A stretch of DNA of 64,000 bases from Weissella koreensis KCTC 3621 (GTDB taxonomy: Bacteria > Bacillota > Bacilli > Lactobacillales > Lactobacillaceae). Positions within the stretch are counted from its first letter, which is position 1. Each line of letters opens with the position of its first letter. Below the pieces are notes generated by a model. The model was given only the letters and a program-made list of their open reading frames with translations. It was not told the DNA's origin and did not search any database. Position numbers and translations under genes: made by a program. The stretch lies in the NCBI RefSeq assembly GCF_000277645.1, contig NZ_AKGG01000005.1:248001-312000 (forward strand), written 5' to 3'. This document shows positions 61,563-64,000 of this stretch, in pieces.

Positions 61563-61738
61563 TTTTATAATTATATGTAATCTATTTTAAATAATTTATC
61601 ATAATCTTTTATTATATATGGTTAAAAAGATTAAATTCATTGCTAGATTATCAGTAAACCTCAATAAATAATGGTAAATTAAAAAATATTGCTAACTTGA
61701 TAGCGTTATAATATTGCTAAACAGTCTAATTAATTGAT

Positions 61739-61776
61739 AAACTAGGTAAGAAAATGGTAAAATTATCTAGTTTTTT
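61739..61776 (+). terminator. Orphan terminator-like hairpin
   Basis: AAACTAGGTAA / TTATCTAGTTT with one G-T pair, running into TTTTTT. No gene lies between this and the preceding terminator. Confidence 0.65.
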
Positions 61777-61942
61777 GAATTTAAACTTATTTTCAATAAC
61801 GAGCGTTTAATTTTATTAAAAATACAATGTGATTATTATGGATCAAATATTTAAGTGATTTGGTACTTAAAAAGGCTGATACATTGGCATAGTTCAAAGA
61901 ATTTTAGTGTTATGCCACACATAATAAAGCATAGGAGAAAAA

Positions 61943-62584
61943 ATGCAAATATTTAAAATTATTGTCGGTATTTTGGCGGCTTATTTTTTAGGGTCAATTC
62001 CTTTTGGATACCTCATTGGTAAGTACGTTTATCATAAGGATATTATGCAAGTTGGTTCTGGAAATATTGGAACAACCAATACTTTTCGCGTTTTAGGCAT
62101 GTTTCCGGGGTTAATAGTATTTATTCTAGATGTTTTAAAGGGGACTGTTGGTGGGCTTTTAGCTTACTTAATATGGTCACCATTGCCAGATAATCGTCAC
62201 TATTTGATTTTGGCAGCTGGAGTGATTGCTGTTTTGGGGCATACTTTTTCAGTTTGGTTAAATTTTAAGGGTGGTAAGGGTGTAGCAAGTTCATTGGGAA
62301 TTTTATTGGCTTATTCACCCAAGTTATTTGTAATTTCATTAGGTATATTTTTAATTTGTTTATTACTAACCAGTATTGTTTCAATTAGCTCACTTTTGAA
62401 TTTTTTCTTTAGCACTATTGTTTTTTGGTATTATGATGAAAAATTTTTAGCTTTAGTGGCGGCTATTTTGATGGTCTATGTTACTTATCTACACCGTAGT
62501 AATTTAGTACGTATGGTACATGGCAAAGAAAATACTGTTAAATTTGGAATCCCATATTGGATCAGGCAAGTGAAGGTAAAGTAA
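61943..62584 (+). CDS. plsY: Acyl-phosphate:glycerol-3-phosphate acyltransferase PlsY
   Basis: This 213-aa integral membrane enzyme starts phospholipid synthesis by acylating glycerol 3-phosphate. Signatures: YFLGSIPFGYLIGK, the catalytic loop GSGNIGTTNTFRVLG (about residues 38-52), GHTFSVWLNFKGGKGVAS (about 99-116) and five hydrophobic helices. AGGAG precedes the ATG. Upstream is a 445-bp gap. It works with pgsA and cls of this window in anionic lipid synthesis. Confidence 0.95.
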   Translation: MQIFKIIVGILAAYFLGSIPFGYLIGKYVYHKDIMQVGSGNIGTTNTFRVLGMFPGLIVFILDVLKGTVGGLLAYLIWSPLPDNRHYLILAAGVIAVLGHTFSVWLNFKGGKGVASSLGILLAYSPKLFVISLGIFLICLLLTSIVSISSLLNFFFSTIVFWYYDEKFLALVAAILMVYVTYLHRSNLVRMVHGKENTVKFGIPYWIRQVKVK

Positions 62585-62631
62585 ATCAATTTAAATGATC
62601 TAGGCTAATTAGAAAGTAGGCAATAAATTTT

Positions 62632-63618
62632 ATGCAATTGGAATTTTTAGGAACGGGAGCTGGTTCTCCTGCACGTTATCGCAACGTGACCAGTGTGGCT
62701 TTAAGGCTATTAGAAGAATTAAATGAAGTGTGGTTATTTGATGCAGGCGAAGGAACTCAACATCAGATGCTTCGTTCAACAATTCGGCCACGCAAAATAA
62801 CCAAAATTTTTGTTACTCATTTACATGGGGATCATATTTTTGGGTTACCAGGATTATTGTCTTCACGCTCTTTTCAAGGCGGTGATGATCGTTTAGATTT
62901 GTATGGGCCACATGGGATTAAGCAATATGTTGAAACCAGCTTGAGGCTTTCGCAAACGCACCTAACTTACCGAATTAACTATCATGAAATTAGCGATGAC
63001 GGTGGAGTAGTTTTTGAGAATGAAAAATTCCGTGTTTTAGCTTTGCCACTTGATCATCGAATTTTATCATTTGGTTATCGTATCGTTGAAGCTGATCATG
63101 AAGGTGAATTATTGGTTGATCGATTAAAGGAGTTAGAAGTTCCAGCTGGTCCTCTTTATGGAAAGTTGAAGCATGGTGAAGATATTACTTTGTCGGACGG
63201 AAGAATAATTTATGCTAAAGATGTAGTTGGAAAACCTAAAATTGGGCGGATTGTGACGATTCTAGGAGACACGCGAAGGACACCTAATATTGATGTTTTG
63301 ATGGATCAGGCTTCAGTTGTAGTACATGAATCAACTTATGGCAAAGATGAAGCTAAATTAGCGCGGTCATACCATCACTCAACGAATTTGCAAGCTGCAC
63401 AAGCAGCTACGAATCAACATGTAGGGCGTTTATTATTGACTCATATTTCAGCGCGTTACCCTGGACGTTTAGCAAATGAATTAGCTTATTCAGCACAATC
63501 AGTGTTTAAAAATACACGGGTAGTTAATGATTTTGATGTCTATGAAATTCCGATGGGTAAGCAAGATAACTCGGGACCAATTAAAATTCAAATTGAACCA
63601 GATGAAAAAGAGGAATAA
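62632..63618 (+). CDS. rnz: Ribonuclease Z
   Basis: This 328-aa metallo-beta-lactamase endonuclease trims tRNA 3' ends. The motif H63-L-H65-G-D67-H68 is complete. [17 protein letters not shown] at the N-terminus, the GYRIVEAD exosite region, LGDTRRTPN and LLTHISARY are all typical. The enzyme is relevant to the CCA-less tRNA-Glu of this window, whose 3' end must be generated before CCA addition. recJ begins 3 nt after the stop codon. Confidence 0.96.
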   Translation: MQLEFLGTGAGSPARYRNVTSVALRLLEELNEVWLFDAGEGTQHQMLRSTIRPRKITKIFVTHLHGDHIFGLPGLLSSRSFQGGDDRLDLYGPHGIKQYVETSLRLSQTHLTYRINYHEISDDGGVVFENEKFRVLALPLDHRILSFGYRIVEADHEGELLVDRLKELEVPAGPLYGKLKHGEDITLSDGRIIYAKDVVGKPKIGRIVTILGDTRRTPNIDVLMDQASVVVHESTYGKDEAKLARSYHHSTNLQAAQAATNQHVGRLLLTHISARYPGRLANELAYSAQSVFKNTRVVNDFDVYEIPMGKQDNSGPIKIQIEPDEKEE

Positions 63619-63621
63619 ACA

Positions 63622-64000
63622 ATGATTGAACCACAGTATCAGTGGCAGCTTGATCAACTGCCTCAAGATGAGCGGGTGTCTCAATTACAAAAGCAGATTG
63701 GAGCACAGCCTTTAATTGCACAATTGTTGGTATCACGAGGATATGAAACGCCAGAGGCAGTTCAAACTTTCTTAAATCCAACTTTGGATGATTTAATTGA
63801 TCCATATGAGTTACATGATATGCAAAAGGCTGTCGATCGAATTTTTTCAGCCGTTGATCAAGGCGAAAAAATTGTTGTTTATGGTGATTATGATGTTGAT
63901 GGAATTACTGCTACCACAATCATGGTTTCAGCTTTAGAAGTATTGGGAGCTGAAGTTGATTATTATGTTCCAAACCGTTTTAAAGATGGATATGGTCCGA
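63622..64000 (+). CDS. recJ: Single-stranded-DNA exonuclease RecJ, 3' end outside window
   Basis: The first 126 codons are visible, beginning MIEPQYQWQL. The DHH-phosphoesterase motif I, VVYGDYDVDGITATTIM (about residues 92-108), identifies RecJ, the 5'-3' exonuclease of recombination and mismatch repair. GAGGAA precedes the ATG. It starts 3 nt after rnz, so the two are co-transcribed. The gene runs off the right edge; nothing can be said of the remaining domains. Confidence 0.95.
   Translation, partial: MIEPQYQWQLDQLPQDERVSQLQKQIGAQPLIAQLLVSRGYETPEAVQTFLNPTLDDLIDPYELHDMQKAVDRIFSAVDQGEKIVVYGDYDVDGITATTIMVSALEVLGAEVDYYVPNRFKDGYGP

Larger units (their letters stand above)
61498..61942 (+). other. 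AT-rich intergenic region before plsY
   Basis: No convincing gene. It contains a terminator (61525-61562), a direct repeat ATATTGCTAA (61686-61695 and 61711-61720) flanking a TATAAT (61707-61712), a second terminator-like hairpin (61739-61776) around a 18-codon ATG reading frame at 61754, and a stem-loop TGGCATA/TATGCCA (61885-61917) in the plsY leader. Confidence 0.5.

Noticed and set aside
1..64000. CRISPR arrays, insertion sequences, prophage or integrase genes
   Set aside because: I found no regularly spaced repeats, transposase motifs, tyrosine-recombinase motifs or att-like duplications; the tRNA-Glu 3' end is not repeated nearby.

Overview
The window is a low-GC, almost entirely plus-strand block of core chromosome from a Gram-positive bacterium of the order Lactobacillales. 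Support comes from the gene orders rimP-nusA-ylxR-ylxQ-infB-rbfA, tuf-tig-clpX-engB, ybeY-dgkA-era-recO and ymfF-ymfH-rodZ-pgsA-recA, from a T-box leader on hisS, from a mevalonate-pathway gene (mvaS) and from strong AGGAGG ribosome binding sites. A gluconate kinase/permease pair and the general protein character fit the Leuconostoc/Weissella side of the Lactobacillaceae; the genus is an inference. I see no phage, insertion sequence, CRISPR array, plasmid gene or classical defence island.

Layout. 1-3.6 kb: 3' part of a degenerate PurK-like ATP-grasp gene, a 36-codon membrane-protein gene on the minus strand, a DUF3397-like membrane protein, a cold-shock-domain protein, a NUDIX hydrolase that seems to start at ATT, a tail-anchored small protein and mtnN. 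3.6-8.9 kb: transcription/translation operon rimP to rbfA. 9-13.6 kb: ftsK and three small envelope-associated proteins. 13.9-22 kb: RNase J2, a TPR protein, tuf, tig, clpX, engB. 22-26.6 kb: zapA, cvpA, mutS2, an aldo/keto reductase and a minus-strand tRNA-Glu. 26.9-35.5 kb: coaBC, mvaS, a deoxyribosyltransferase, a cell-wall amidase, T-box-hisS-aspS, a YitT protein, rpsU. 35.6-43.6 kb: yqeY, a structured untranslated region, ybeY-dgkA-era-recO-trmL, truB-ribF, rqcH. 43.7-46.7 kb: TagH/TagG-type polysaccharide exporter plus a family 2 glycosyltransferase. 46.7-50 kb: catabolite-controlled gntK-gntP. 50-57.6 kb: cardiolipin synthase, ymfF-ymfH-rodZ-pgsA, pncC, recA. 57.7-64 kb: tandem VIT-family transporters, map, a divergent pair (DUF2507 protein and a degenerate ADP-ribosylglycohydrolase), plsY, rnz and the 5' end of recJ.

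How it works together. Much of the window serves RNA and protein synthesis: ribosome maturation (rimP, rbfA, ybeY, era), initiation and elongation (infB, tuf), tRNA charging and modification (hisS, aspS, truB, trmL), ribosome rescue (rqcH), nascent-chain folding and processing (tig, clpX, map) and RNA decay (RNase J2, RNase Z). A second theme is the envelope: ftsK, zapA, cls, pgsA, plsY, dgkA, rodZ, an amidase and a glycan exporter. The gluconate operon is the main carbon-source-specific unit.

Points of most interest: a RimP with a duplicated C-terminal domain, an ATT start codon, a hairpin separating the Shine-Dalgarno from the AUG of cls, a highly structured RNA segment before ybeY where phoH would often sit, an attenuator-like arrangement before rimP, and ATP-grasp and ADP-ribosylglycohydrolase homologues that have lost their canonical active-site residues. 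No single element is clearly a new system.
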